This document shows positions 1 through 6,470 of a stretch of DNA of 6,595 nucleotides, one piece after another. The notes under the pieces are model-generated. The model saw only the letters and a program-made list of their open reading frames with translations. It was not told the origin of the DNA and ran no database searches. This DNA comes from Microcaldota archaeon (GTDB lineage Archaea > Micrarchaeota > Micrarchaeia > Anstonellales > Bilamarchaeaceae), in assembly GCA_018813445.1 (NCBI GenBank), contig JAHJBR010000019.1, forward strand, positions 1 to 6,595, read 5' to 3'. The translations under genes were made by a program, and so were the position numbers. The stretch's first letter is position 1, and each line of letters opens with the position of its first letter.

Positions 1-828
1 CTTGGTGCAGGAGGCTACCCAGACGTTGCTGCAAAGGCTGCAGAGGTTGACAAGGCACTTATAGAAAAAGAAGTAGATGGAGCGCACTTAGTGTTTATCT
101 GCGCAGGAATGGGCGGAGGAACTGGTGGTGGTGCTGCACCTATTGTTGCTTCAACTGCAAAAGAGCAGGGCGCAATAGTAGTTGCCATGGTAACCTATCC
201 ATTTGCTTTGGAAAGAGCAAGGAAAAAGAAAGCTGATGAATCCATTGCAGCACTTAAAAAACACTGCGATTCAGTTATTATTTTAGACAACAATAGGTTA
301 GTGCAGTTGGTTCCAAACTTGCCAATGAACGAAGCGTTTGCAGTTGCAGACGAGATTCTCTCAAGGGCAATAAGCGGACTTGTCTGGACAATTACTCAAC
401 CTTCATTGATTAACATAGACTTTGCAGATGTAAGATCAATCATGCAAGGAGGCGGAGTAGGATTTATTGCAGTAGGAGAAGGCAAAGGAAACGACAAGGT
501 GCGCGGAGCAGCTGAATCCGTAATAAAGAACAAACTTTTAGATGTGGAATTTGAAGGCGCAAAAGGAGCACTTATTCACATATCTGGAGGCAGTGATCTC
601 ACCTTGGGAGATGCAATAAAGGCAGGAGACATTATAACTGAAAGGATGGACGCAGAAGCCAACGTGAAATGGGGTGCAAGAATAATCCCCGACTACGAAG
701 GCAGGCTTGAAATCGTGGCCATTGTTACTGGAGTAAAAGGTGCTTCAGTAGGCGGATCTTCCTATCAAGCTGAGGAAGAGAGCTCAGCAAGCCATATATT
801 CGGCGGAGACCTGGAAGTTATTGCATAA
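1..828 (+). CDS. ftsZ: Cell-division GTPase FtsZ, archaeal FtsZ2 type (5' end outside window)
   Basis: Tubulin-superfamily GTPase that polymerises into the cytoplasmic division ring at mid-cell. The frame is open from base 1 and gives 275 residues. Roughly the first 100 residues of the GTPase domain are off the left edge, judged from archaeal FtsZ lengths. Visible features, in fragment numbering: a T3-loop-like GAGGYP near residue 3, the tubulin G-box GGGTGGG at 38-44 (nt 112-132), and the T7 catalytic loop NIDFAD (nt 412-429) with its conserved Asn and Asp residues. The C-terminal domain includes GALIHISGGSDLTL and ANVKWGARI. The blocks TYPFALERAR, DNNRL, ITQPSLIN and ITERMDAEANVKWGARI match the archaeal FtsZ2 group better than FtsZ1. 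The tail after the globular domain is short and ends GGDLEVIA, possibly the partner-binding peptide. One oddity is Gly at the sixth G-box position, where Thr or Ser is usual. The FtsZ identity is secure; the FtsZ2 assignment is from memory of motifs. Confidence 0.95.
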   Translation, partial: LGAGGYPDVAAKAAEVDKALIEKEVDGAHLVFICAGMGGGTGGGAAPIVASTAKEQGAIVVAMVTYPFALERARKKKADESIAALKKHCDSVIILDNNRLVQLVPNLPMNEAFAVADEILSRAISGLVWTITQPSLINIDFADVRSIMQGGGVGFIAVGEGKGNDKVRGAAESVIKNKLLDVEFEGAKGALIHISGGSDLTLGDAIKAGDIITERMDAEANVKWGARIIPDYEGRLEIVAIVTGVKGASVGGSSYQAEEESSASHIFGGDLEVIA

Positions 829-829
829 A

Positions 830-843
830 TCTTTTGTTTTTTT
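830..843 (+). terminator. T-run terminator after ftsZ
   Basis: A T-rich run (TCTTTTGTTTTTTT) begins two bases after the ftsZ stop codon. Archaeal RNA polymerase commonly terminates at such U-tracts without needing a hairpin. Read-through would meet a second terminator-like element a few bases downstream. Confidence 0.6.
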
Positions 844-847
844 ACCT

Positions 848-893
848 AGACGTCATTCAGTTAAAGCTGTTTGGCGTCTTCATATCTTTTTTT
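848..893 (+). terminator. Hairpin plus T-run downstream of ftsZ
   Basis: The left arm at 848-860 (AGACGTCATTCAG) pairs with the right arm at 867-879 (CTGTTTGGCGTCT) around a 6-nt loop. There are 11 pairs of 13, including one G-U, interrupted by two adjacent T-T mismatches. Seven T residues follow at 887-893. The shape is that of an intrinsic terminator, which is not required in archaea. It could instead be a structured 3' UTR that protects or regulates the ftsZ message. The pairing is seen in the sequence; the role is inferred. Confidence 0.5.
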
Positions 894-941
894 GAGTAAT
901 TATAGAATAGAAAAGCCACTGGAAACCTACCCTTATTTTTA

Positions 942-949
942 TTTATAAA
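942..949 (+). promoter_or_regulatory. TATA-box-like element for the 50-codon gene
   Basis: TTTATAAA fits the archaeal TATA consensus. The expected start, about 25 bases downstream, falls near 970-973, just upstream of the Shine-Dalgarno sequence. This predicts a very short leader of about ten bases. The upstream flank is T-rich and shows no good purine-rich BRE, which weakens the call. Confidence 0.45.
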
Positions 950-971
950 GCTTTATTCTCGTCCTATTCTT

Positions 972-978
972 GGTGATC
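972..978 (+). promoter_or_regulatory. Strong Shine-Dalgarno site fixing the start at 982
   Basis: GGTGATC is a seven-base match to the complement of the archaeal 16S rRNA 3' end and sits three bases before the ATG. It is the main evidence that the short downstream reading frame is translated. It also argues against the in-frame GTG at 973, which lies inside the site. Confidence 0.65.
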
Positions 979-981
979 AGT

Positions 982-1134
982 ATGAAGATGGATATAGAAA
1001 TGATGAGGAATTTAGTTTCCCTAGGGTACACAGCTAAGGAAAGTGGATTAGATATAGAGGATGTAGTAGATATGATTGAAAAGGGATTTGTGGCAGTACA
1101 GCCGCAAAAGCAGATGCAGCTTGCAATGTTCTAG
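982..1134 (+). CDS. Small hypothetical protein, 50 residues, possibly HTH-like
   Basis: This 50-residue frame starts at an ATG preceded by GGTGATC at three bases spacing and a TATA-like box 33 bases upstream, and ends with TAG. The product is predicted to be mostly helical. Residues 17-35 (TAKESGLDIEDVVDMIEKG) resemble the helix-turn-helix spacing of excisionase/MerR-type domains, with an AKESGL turn followed by an amphipathic helix. The domain is too short for a confident match. The C-terminal 15 residues are rich in Gln and Met. No signal peptide, membrane helix or cysteine is seen. It lies 153 bases after ftsZ on the same strand, but two terminator-like elements and its own promoter suggest separate transcription. 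I do not recognise the family. It could be a small DNA-binding or adaptor protein; the translation signals are better supported than any function. Confidence 0.65.
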   Translation: MKMDIEMMRNLVSLGYTAKESGLDIEDVVDMIEKGFVAVQPQKQMQLAMF

Positions 1135-1159
1135 ATTATACTCTCCCTAGATTTGTATT
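1130..1159 (+). terminator. Possible weak terminator in the convergent gap
   Basis: TCTAG (1130-1134) and CTAGA (1147-1151) can form a 5-bp stem with a 12-base loop, followed by a T-rich stretch (TTTGTATTT). The stem overlaps the stop codon of the 50-codon gene. T-richness continues into the convergent gene, so + strand transcripts could end here. The stem is short and may be chance. Confidence 0.3.
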
Positions 1160-3682
1160 TTATATTTCTTTCATTTCCTTTATCATTTTTCTAAGCTCCT
1201 TTATAGTAAGAAGATTTACAGAACCATTCATAACTTCTAATTTGACCATTGCTGCGCTTTCTGAAGTGGAATTAAGCATATCCTCAAACTCTGCCTTTTC
1301 CTCATCATTCTCAAATAAAACAACCACTGGATTCTTTTGCATGTATTGTAACGCAAGCCCTATTTTTTCCTCCCAGACTTTTGGAGAATCAACTATGTAA
1401 ACAAAGAGATTCTGTCCCAGCACACTAAGCTTAATATCACAGTCTTTACTTTCACCTATGCTTGTGAATGGAACTGCTTCAGTTATGCACATGTCCCTTA
1501 TGCTTCTGTAAATTGAAAGAAACTTGATGCTTTTCCCAGTCTTCTTTTCCCACCTAATAAGACCATAATAATTGAGTGCCTTTTTTACATCCCCTGTGCC
1601 CTCAAGGTTTTCCAGAATATACTCAAGATTATAATCGCTTATGAAAACAGGTTTGCTTTGGTAAACTATTTTTCCAAACCCTTTCTTTATTTCACTGAGT
1701 TTTAAAGGCGTACTGGCCCATTTGTAATCCTCGTTAACCTTTTCCAACACATCTAAAACCGCACTTTTCTTAATTGGTATTTTGATGCTCATAAGTGGCG
1801 GGAAGTCTGGAATATCTAATGAATAATCTACTGTGCTAGTAAGCCTTGCAAGGTAAGGGGCGATGAAATATAATGATGCTAGTATTCCAAATGCTGCAAC
1901 CCAGAATAAAGGATTGTCAGAAAGTCTTCCGCTTTCAGGATTTTCAAGCACTACTTTTTTTGTAAGCTGGTTAACCTTAAATTCAAAAGTATAATTTCCA
2001 GTAGGGAGGTTTGTACCTACTATTTTATCCTTGAGGCTTATGGATAGCTCAGAACCACTTGTCTCATATGTTCCATATTCTCCGCCATTTACAATTACTA
2101 TTACGTCTTTAAGATAGAAATCTTCACCACCTGCGCTAACCTTGAATGTAAAATTACCCTCTCTGTAATCCTCTTTTACTGTTTGAAAATTAATGTCTAC
2201 TATCTGAAGAATCGCATTTGCATATTTGTTGTTTTCTTCATCAACTATATTTGCAATATATATTTCAGGATTTATACCTATCTTGTCTTCAAATTGTATT
2301 CCTCCACGAAGCGCAAGTTTATCCCTAGATACTCTGCTTTTGCTTACCTCATTTCCATAGGCATCTTTAATTGAGAGATAAAGGAAACGGCTTTCATTAT
2401 TGTTTTCATTGAGTACAAGTAGGAAATTTGTGCTTTGTCCACTTATATTATAAGGCACGGTTTTTGTTATGTCGTTTACATAGAAAAGCCCACCATTTAC
2501 ATCTGGTCTAGGGTATGCTGCTATAATCTTTTCTTGTTGTGCAGTGCCATTCTTAGCTATAACACGTATTAGAAGATTTTTCTCGTTTTCTGCAAATGGG
2601 ACTGAAAACAAAACCTCTTGGTTACCACCAGGGGCTGGATTTAGATTAAATGTTTTCCTTGCTTTTGGAGGATTCCATAGCATTTGAGTTACCATCATCT
2701 CCAAATCATCTGCGGCAGATTCATAGCTTTCCCAACCACTGTCTAAAACTTGAGGTATAAACAGAATTGCCCCATCTCCAATATTCACTACGCTTACTAT
2801 CCCATAGAGCATTAATGGATTTTGGTCTTTGGATGCTTTAACCGTATAGAGGCCTGCTTGTGATGCTTTGAAACCATCAGTTGCTTTCAGGTTTGCTGAT
2901 TGGAATACTAACCCTTTTGTAACATTAGAAGTCATAAGTAATTTATCTCCATTCTCAGTTATTACATAATTGAATGAATATCCTATGTAGATTACTGATA
3001 CTCCTCTTTCTGCAATACTAATTATGTTTTCTGGTCCATCATTTGCAAGCTTTTGAGGAAGATATCCGCTTGGAACTATGAGTATACACCCAGAAGGAAG
3101 ATTTTCAACCTGCTCAAGACTAATTGAATTCACTAAAATTCCATTTTCCTTTAGTTTCTTTTTCAGATCATGGAAAAATTGAGGATAGCTTTCACTTTGT
3201 TCTCTCTTACTCTCTAAAATAAATACTTGGTTTGGCGGCAACCTATCATAACTTTCAGTAACTACTTGAACGTTTTCTGCGCCAGATGAACCATATTCAA
3301 GGATATAATATGCAACATTGTGCGAAGCTATACTATGCGGTCCAAATGATGCAATACCACTACCTTTCACTGCTGCAAATAGAGAAGGCATCATGGAAAT
3401 CTCTGGGAGTTCAATAACCGATTCACCTCCACCAAAAAACATATCATATCCAATAACTCCTGCAAGAACAAATGCTACCATGAAGACGAATACTATTGGT
3501 TTCTTCAGCTTTTCTCTTTTTTCCTTATCTTCAGACCAAAGTGTTTCCTTTAGTTCATTTACCAAAACATCCAAAGGTCTTATTTCCTTGATTTTGAATC
3601 TCTTTTTGTTATAATATTTCTTGCGAGTATCAAACTTGAATATTCGCTTTTTTATCGCACTGATTTTTTTAATTCCTGCCAT
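1160..3682 (-). CDS. Two-pass membrane protein with large ectodomain and cytoplasmic winged-helix-like domain
   Basis: I do not recognise the family. The ATG at 3682 gives 840 residues. It is preceded by GTGA at five bases; an in-frame GTG at 3691 would add three residues. Numbering below is from the ATG. The N-terminus (1-62) is strongly basic and probably cytoplasmic. Membrane helix 1 is at about 62-80 and helix 2 at about 591-612, leaving about 510 residues outside. The first outside part (about 120-335) alternates strands and helices (QVFILE, CILIVPSGYLP, VSVIYIGY, GAILFIPQVLDSGW), like the class-I glutamine-amidotransferase-type fold used in some membrane proteins; no catalytic Cys elbow is seen. 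Then come beta-rich, probably Ig-like segments (about 340-585) with several N-glycosylation sequons. The C-terminal about 225 residues should be cytoplasmic. They contain a winged-helix-like stretch (about 638-715) and an alpha/beta segment (VVVLFENDEEKAEF, about 786-799). It is the last gene of the ATPase operon. A scaffold or substrate-contacting part of a membrane machine is an inference. Confidence 0.85.
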   Translation of the reverse strand: MAGIKKISAIKKRIFKFDTRKKYYNKKRFKIKEIRPLDVLVNELKETLWSEDKEKREKLKKPIVFVFMVAFVLAGVIGYDMFFGGGESVIELPEISMMPSLFAAVKGSGIASFGPHSIASHNVAYYILEYGSSGAENVQVVTESYDRLPPNQVFILESKREQSESYPQFFHDLKKKLKENGILVNSISLEQVENLPSGCILIVPSGYLPQKLANDGPENIISIAERGVSVIYIGYSFNYVITENGDKLLMTSNVTKGLVFQSANLKATDGFKASQAGLYTVKASKDQNPLMLYGIVSVVNIGDGAILFIPQVLDSGWESYESAADDLEMMVTQMLWNPPKARKTFNLNPAPGGNQEVLFSVPFAENEKNLLIRVIAKNGTAQQEKIIAAYPRPDVNGGLFYVNDITKTVPYNISGQSTNFLLVLNENNNESRFLYLSIKDAYGNEVSKSRVSRDKLALRGGIQFEDKIGINPEIYIANIVDEENNKYANAILQIVDINFQTVKEDYREGNFTFKVSAGGEDFYLKDVIVIVNGGEYGTYETSGSELSISLKDKIVGTNLPTGNYTFEFKVNQLTKKVVLENPESGRLSDNPLFWVAAFGILASLYFIAPYLARLTSTVDYSLDIPDFPPLMSIKIPIKKSAVLDVLEKVNEDYKWASTPLKLSEIKKGFGKIVYQSKPVFISDYNLEYILENLEGTGDVKKALNYYGLIRWEKKTGKSIKFLSIYRSIRDMCITEAVPFTSIGESKDCDIKLSVLGQNLFVYIVDSPKVWEEKIGLALQYMQKNPVVVLFENDEEKAEFEDMLNSTSESAAMVKLEVMNGSVNLLTIKELRKMIKEMKEI

Positions 3683-3695
3683 CTTATTCACGTGT

Positions 3696-4427
3696 CTATT
3701 GTGTTGGTTGTATGAACCCTTCCCTCACCAGCAAGTTCAGTGCTTTTTCAATCCTGTTTTCAGGAACCTTGTAAAATCTTGAGAACTCAGTTATGTTTAT
3801 TTCTCCGCCGTGTTCAGAAATCCACACCTGTACTTTTTCCTTGAGGGTTTCATCGCTTACTGTTTCTAATTCCTCTAATTTTATTGCCAATTCCTCATTT
3901 TTAGTCTTTAGTGCATAATTTTCTCTTTTTATTGAATCTATCTCTGCACCAAGCCTTTTGAGCCGGATTACAAGTGATGTGTAATCTTTTTTTACAGTAT
4001 CATAGGTGGAATAAAGCTTTTGGTAATCCATTCCAAGGTAATCGTTCATGTCCTTTAGTGCAGCATCCATGAGCTGATACAGTACAGGAGGTTCTACCTC
4101 ATAGGTACTTCCAAGCGTAGTAAGCACATTAAGCATGAATCTTACCATATCTATTTTCCTTTTCTTTGGGGACAATCCAGGAGTTATTGTGAAAAGTAGT
4201 TCTATGGAAGTTTTCCCGAATTTTATTATTGCAAACGAGTATGGATTCTTATTTATATCCCTGCTTTCAATATACGTTGCGTTTATCCCATTTTTTTCAG
4301 GAACAACTTCAGTAAATGATAGGCGTTTTATCTTTGTTTCTATTTCCTTAAAATTGCCCTTTAACTTTACAAATATCTTGAAACCATCAACCCTGGGTGC
4401 TTCGAGGATCTTTTCATTTTTTGCCAT
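3696..4427 (-). CDS. Coiled-coil protein with C-terminal winged-helix domain
   Basis: Function unknown. The chosen ATG gives 243 residues (MAKNEKILE start); an in-frame GTG at 4436 is an alternative, and neither has a strong Shine-Dalgarno sequence. Residues about 12-85 form an alpha/beta domain (GFKIFVKLKGNFKEIETKIKRL; strands ATYIES, SFAIIKFG, SIELLFTITP). A helical part (about 92-130) follows. Next comes a heptad-like coiled coil (about 137-190) with SIKRENYALKTKNEELAIKL. The last about 45 residues (KVQVWISEHGGEINITEF to LLVREGFIQP) have the layout of a winged helix: helix, turn, recognition-like helix and wing. No membrane helix or signal peptide is seen, so it is probably cytoplasmic. 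It lies 15 bases after the zinc-ribbon gene and 13 bases before the ATG of the large membrane protein. It could be a transcription factor, but the N-terminal domain plus coiled coil suit a structural or adaptor subunit of the same complex at least as well. Confidence 0.85.
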   Translation of the reverse strand: MAKNEKILEAPRVDGFKIFVKLKGNFKEIETKIKRLSFTEVVPEKNGINATYIESRDINKNPYSFAIIKFGKTSIELLFTITPGLSPKKRKIDMVRFMLNVLTTLGSTYEVEPPVLYQLMDAALKDMNDYLGMDYQKLYSTYDTVKKDYTSLVIRLKRLGAEIDSIKRENYALKTKNEELAIKLEELETVSDETLKEKVQVWISEHGGEINITEFSRFYKVPENRIEKALNLLVREGFIQPTQ

Positions 4428-4442
4428 AACTACCACATTTCT

Positions 4443-4832
4443 TCAGGATCCTTTTTTCTTTTTCTGTTTTTCAACTTCTTTTTCCAAAGCAGGAGTAAAA
4501 TAAATCAGCATGGCCATTAGGATTATACCTAGGCCCATTAATAATCCAAAAAACATTATCATTAAATTAAGGCCGCCTGAAATTATTTGTAATCCGATAA
4601 CAAAGACTATGATTAGTGCTGCAAGAGCTATAGAATAGACCATCTGTTTCTCAAATTTTTTCCTTTTTGGTTCGTATTTTGGAAAGCATTCTTCACAAAC
4701 ATACAGCTCGTTATTTTTTGCCATGCCTAGCGTGGCCTTTACTTTTCTTATCGCCTTGATAATCCTATCATCTTTCACAGGGTATGCGTTTCCCTGGACT
4801 TCATTCGTACAGACTATACATACTTTTGGCAT
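4443..4832 (-). CDS. Zinc-ribbon protein with two transmembrane helices
   Basis: This 129-residue protein starts at an ATG with GAGGTG seven bases upstream. Two CxxC knuckles (C5/C8 and C46/C49), 37 residues apart, should bind one zinc ion. The stretch between them is basic and helical (DDRIIKAIRKVKATLGMAKN). Two hydrophobic helices follow, at about 65-85 and 90-112, joined by a short Gly/Asn turn, then a Lys-rich tail (EKQKKKKGS). The positive charges before helix 1 and after helix 2 put both ends in the cytoplasm, with only a short outside loop. It follows the ATPase gene by 59 bases that hold a probable promoter, and its stop is 15 bases before the next gene's ATG. A likely role is a membrane anchor or docking platform for the ATPase or the coiled-coil protein; this is inferred from position. 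The specific family is not recognised. Confidence 0.85.
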   Translation of the reverse strand: MPKVCIVCTNEVQGNAYPVKDDRIIKAIRKVKATLGMAKNNELYVCEECFPKYEPKRKKFEKQMVYSIALAALIIVFVIGLQIISGGLNLMIMFFGLLMGLGIILMAMLIYFTPALEKEVEKQKKKKGS

Positions 4833-4839
4833 TGAGTTA

Positions 4840-4845
4840 CACCTC
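4840..4845 (-). promoter_or_regulatory. Shine-Dalgarno site of the zinc-ribbon gene
   Basis: On the minus strand this reads GAGGTG, a six-base match to the archaeal anti-Shine-Dalgarno. It sits seven bases before the ATG at 4832 and decides that start. Confidence 0.65.
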
Positions 4846-4880
4846 TTTATCCATTCGCATTATCAATAGACAAGCGAGCA

Positions 4881-4893
4881 ATTTAAACCTTTC
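4881..4893 (-). promoter_or_regulatory. Probable internal BRE/TATA promoter ahead of the zinc-ribbon gene
   Basis: On the minus strand this reads GAAAGGTTTAAAT, a purine-rich BRE-like flank followed by a TTTAAAT TATA-like box. The BRE part overlaps the TGA stop of the ATPase gene. A start about 25 bases downstream, near 4859, would leave a leader of about 26 bases containing the GAGGTG site. This would let the three downstream genes be made separately from the ATPase. The match is by eye, and AT-rich sequence can give chance hits. Confidence 0.5.
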
Positions 4894-6469
4894 AATCTTC
4901 CTCCAAAAGCACCTGGGTTACATCCCGGTCTCCCAGATCCTCTTTTCGGTAGTCAGCTTTGGTGAAAATATTGATTATTGTGCTGTCGTCTATGTTCATA
5001 TCCTTGAGGAATGCAGCTATATTGTTTCTTGCTATCCCATATCGTTCTAGCAATATAACAAAGAACACCACGTCTAGGTGCCTGCTCTTTCTTTCAAACA
5101 ACTTTGTGACTTCCTCAAGCCGCTCTTCACCAAGCCCAAACTCCCTAAGTTTTTTCCTTAGGTCATCCTTATGGAACGAAATGCTTTTTGGCATGTTTAT
5201 ATCCCTCTTTTGCTTTTCTGTAAGAACCTCAATAAGGTCCAGGAAAAGCTCTTTCAAAGGCTCTTCACCCTCTATTTTATCCAGCAGGAAGGTACTTGCG
5301 TAGGATGCGGCACTGTGGAACGCCATGTTCACAGCTGCTTCACCAACTCCGAATTTTCCTATTTCTTCCCTCATGAAATTGCTGAAATTAAGGCTTCCTT
5401 GCAGGTAATCTAGGTATCTCTCAAACTTTACTTTAAGTATGAAAGTAGTACCTACGTTTGAGAAAATTGTTTCACTTATGTCTGTTGGATTCTGGCTTGC
5501 AACAATTAATCCAAAATTATATTTTCTTCCTTCCCTAACTATCATAACTGCGTCGCTGTTATCCTCTTTTGCGATTTTCCAGGCTTCATCCAGTACAATT
5601 ATCAGGCGAAGGCCCTTCTCCTTAGCCCAGCCGCTTGCCCTCATCTTTTCTTTTATGAACTGTAAAATAGAAAGTGCACCAAGGGCTCTTGTAACTTCGT
5701 CAGGAAGCCCTGAAAGATCCAAATCTATTAGCCCTGAAGTGGTTATTTCATCAAGGCTAACTGTACTTTGCTGAGCAAAAAAATCTTCACCTGGTTTTAC
5801 GAACTGCTTTAATCTATAGATTGAATTTTCTAGTTCTGCAGGGAATTCATATTTGCCTAGCTTGCTCTGTTCTTCAAGCAATTTCACAACATCCTTTAGA
5901 GTGGGTGGCATGAGCGCTTTTCCTATTTCATCCCTTTGCTCGACTGCATCCATTTTGAACTTGTTTTTCAAATAGGCTTTTTCTATTGCTAATTCGGTTA
6001 ATCTTTTTTGCTCAGGATATTGCCCTAAATCTGTAAGTAGTTCCAGAGTACGCATTACCTGCTTTATTCTGTTATAAGGTTTCATTCCTCCTAAATCAAG
6101 CAGGTTCAAATAGGAGCCCTTTCCTAATGAAATTATCTTTCCTCCCGTCTGTTTTACCCAATCTTTGTATTCTCCTGCCCAATCTATTATCAGTGCATTT
6201 GTGTTCCAAACAAAGCTTGCACGGGTAAGAAAAGTTTTAATGAAATATGATTTTCCACTCCCAGTTATTCCCACCACTGCGATGTGTGGGTTTGCAACAG
6301 GTTTGTATGACCAATAAAATGGAACATGAAGCATCTTTGTTCGTCCAACATAGATTGAATCACTAGGGTTACTGAAAAGAATATCCATTGGTGGTTCTGG
6401 AGGGTGCACTAGAAAATTTCTTTTTGCAAGCTCCACATTGGAGATTTTCGATAGGTGAAGTTTCCCCAT
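4892..6469 (-). CDS. HerA/VirB4-superfamily P-loop ATPase (DUF87-like)
   Basis: This is a 525-residue motor ATPase of the HerA/FtsK superfamily, whose members form hexamers and pump DNA or drive secretion. Walker A is GITGSGKS at residues 67-74. The following strand ends in IIDWAGEY (94-101), the usual HerA position. Walker B is LIIVLDEAW (289-297) with D294 and E295. REGRKYNFG (312-320) carries the arginines typical of the HerA/VirB4 group, and ASQNPTDIS (324-332) is the sensor-like strand. Only about 60 residues precede the core, too few for a full HerA HAS barrel. An all-helical, charged extension (about 400-525) follows the core and ends in acidic LLEED. No membrane helix is seen. The ATG at 6469 has GGTGA six bases upstream and lies one base after the stop of the preceding gene, so translation is probably coupled. 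No NurA nuclease is in view. HerA-type versus VirB4/CedB-type cannot be settled by eye. Confidence 0.92.
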   Translation of the reverse strand: MGKLHLSKISNVELAKRNFLVHPPEPPMDILFSNPSDSIYVGRTKMLHVPFYWSYKPVANPHIAVVGITGSGKSYFIKTFLTRASFVWNTNALIIDWAGEYKDWVKQTGGKIISLGKGSYLNLLDLGGMKPYNRIKQVMRTLELLTDLGQYPEQKRLTELAIEKAYLKNKFKMDAVEQRDEIGKALMPPTLKDVVKLLEEQSKLGKYEFPAELENSIYRLKQFVKPGEDFFAQQSTVSLDEITTSGLIDLDLSGLPDEVTRALGALSILQFIKEKMRASGWAKEKGLRLIIVLDEAWKIAKEDNSDAVMIVREGRKYNFGLIVASQNPTDISETIFSNVGTTFILKVKFERYLDYLQGSLNFSNFMREEIGKFGVGEAAVNMAFHSAASYASTFLLDKIEGEEPLKELFLDLIEVLTEKQKRDINMPKSISFHKDDLRKKLREFGLGEERLEEVTKLFERKSRHLDVVFFVILLERYGIARNNIAAFLKDMNIDDSTIINIFTKADYRKEDLGDRDVTQVLLEED

Positions 6470-6470
6470 T

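Noticed and set aside
982..1134. UBA-like domain in the 50-residue protein
   Set aside because: LVSLGY superficially resembles the UBA MGF motif, but the three-helix spacing does not fit and the protein is short.
2183..2374. 63-codon + strand frame
   Set aside because: Lies entirely inside the well-supported minus-strand membrane protein gene and has no Shine-Dalgarno site or recognisable domain.
3318..3614. 98-codon + strand frame
   Set aside because: Antisense to the N-terminal part of the large membrane protein; composition (Ser/Phe-rich) is typical of a complement-strand shadow.
1160..3682. Glycosylation sequons as proof that the central region is outside the cell
   Set aside because: Six sequons lie in the central 510 residues, but two also occur in the predicted cytoplasmic tail, a similar density, so topology rests on the membrane helices and charge.
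3696..4427. Calling the coiled-coil/winged-helix protein a transcription factor
   Set aside because: The winged helix alone does not show DNA binding; the N-terminal alpha/beta domain, coiled coil and operon context fit a structural or adaptor role equally well.
4135..4503. 122-codon + strand frame with hydrophobic, Phe-rich product
   Set aside because: Antisense to the coiled-coil and zinc-ribbon genes; the Phe runs are the complement of Lys codons, not a real membrane protein.
4784..5774. Four + strand frames across the ATPase gene
   Set aside because: All lie opposite the ATPase, whose Walker motifs are intact in the minus frame; they overlap one another and lack start signals.
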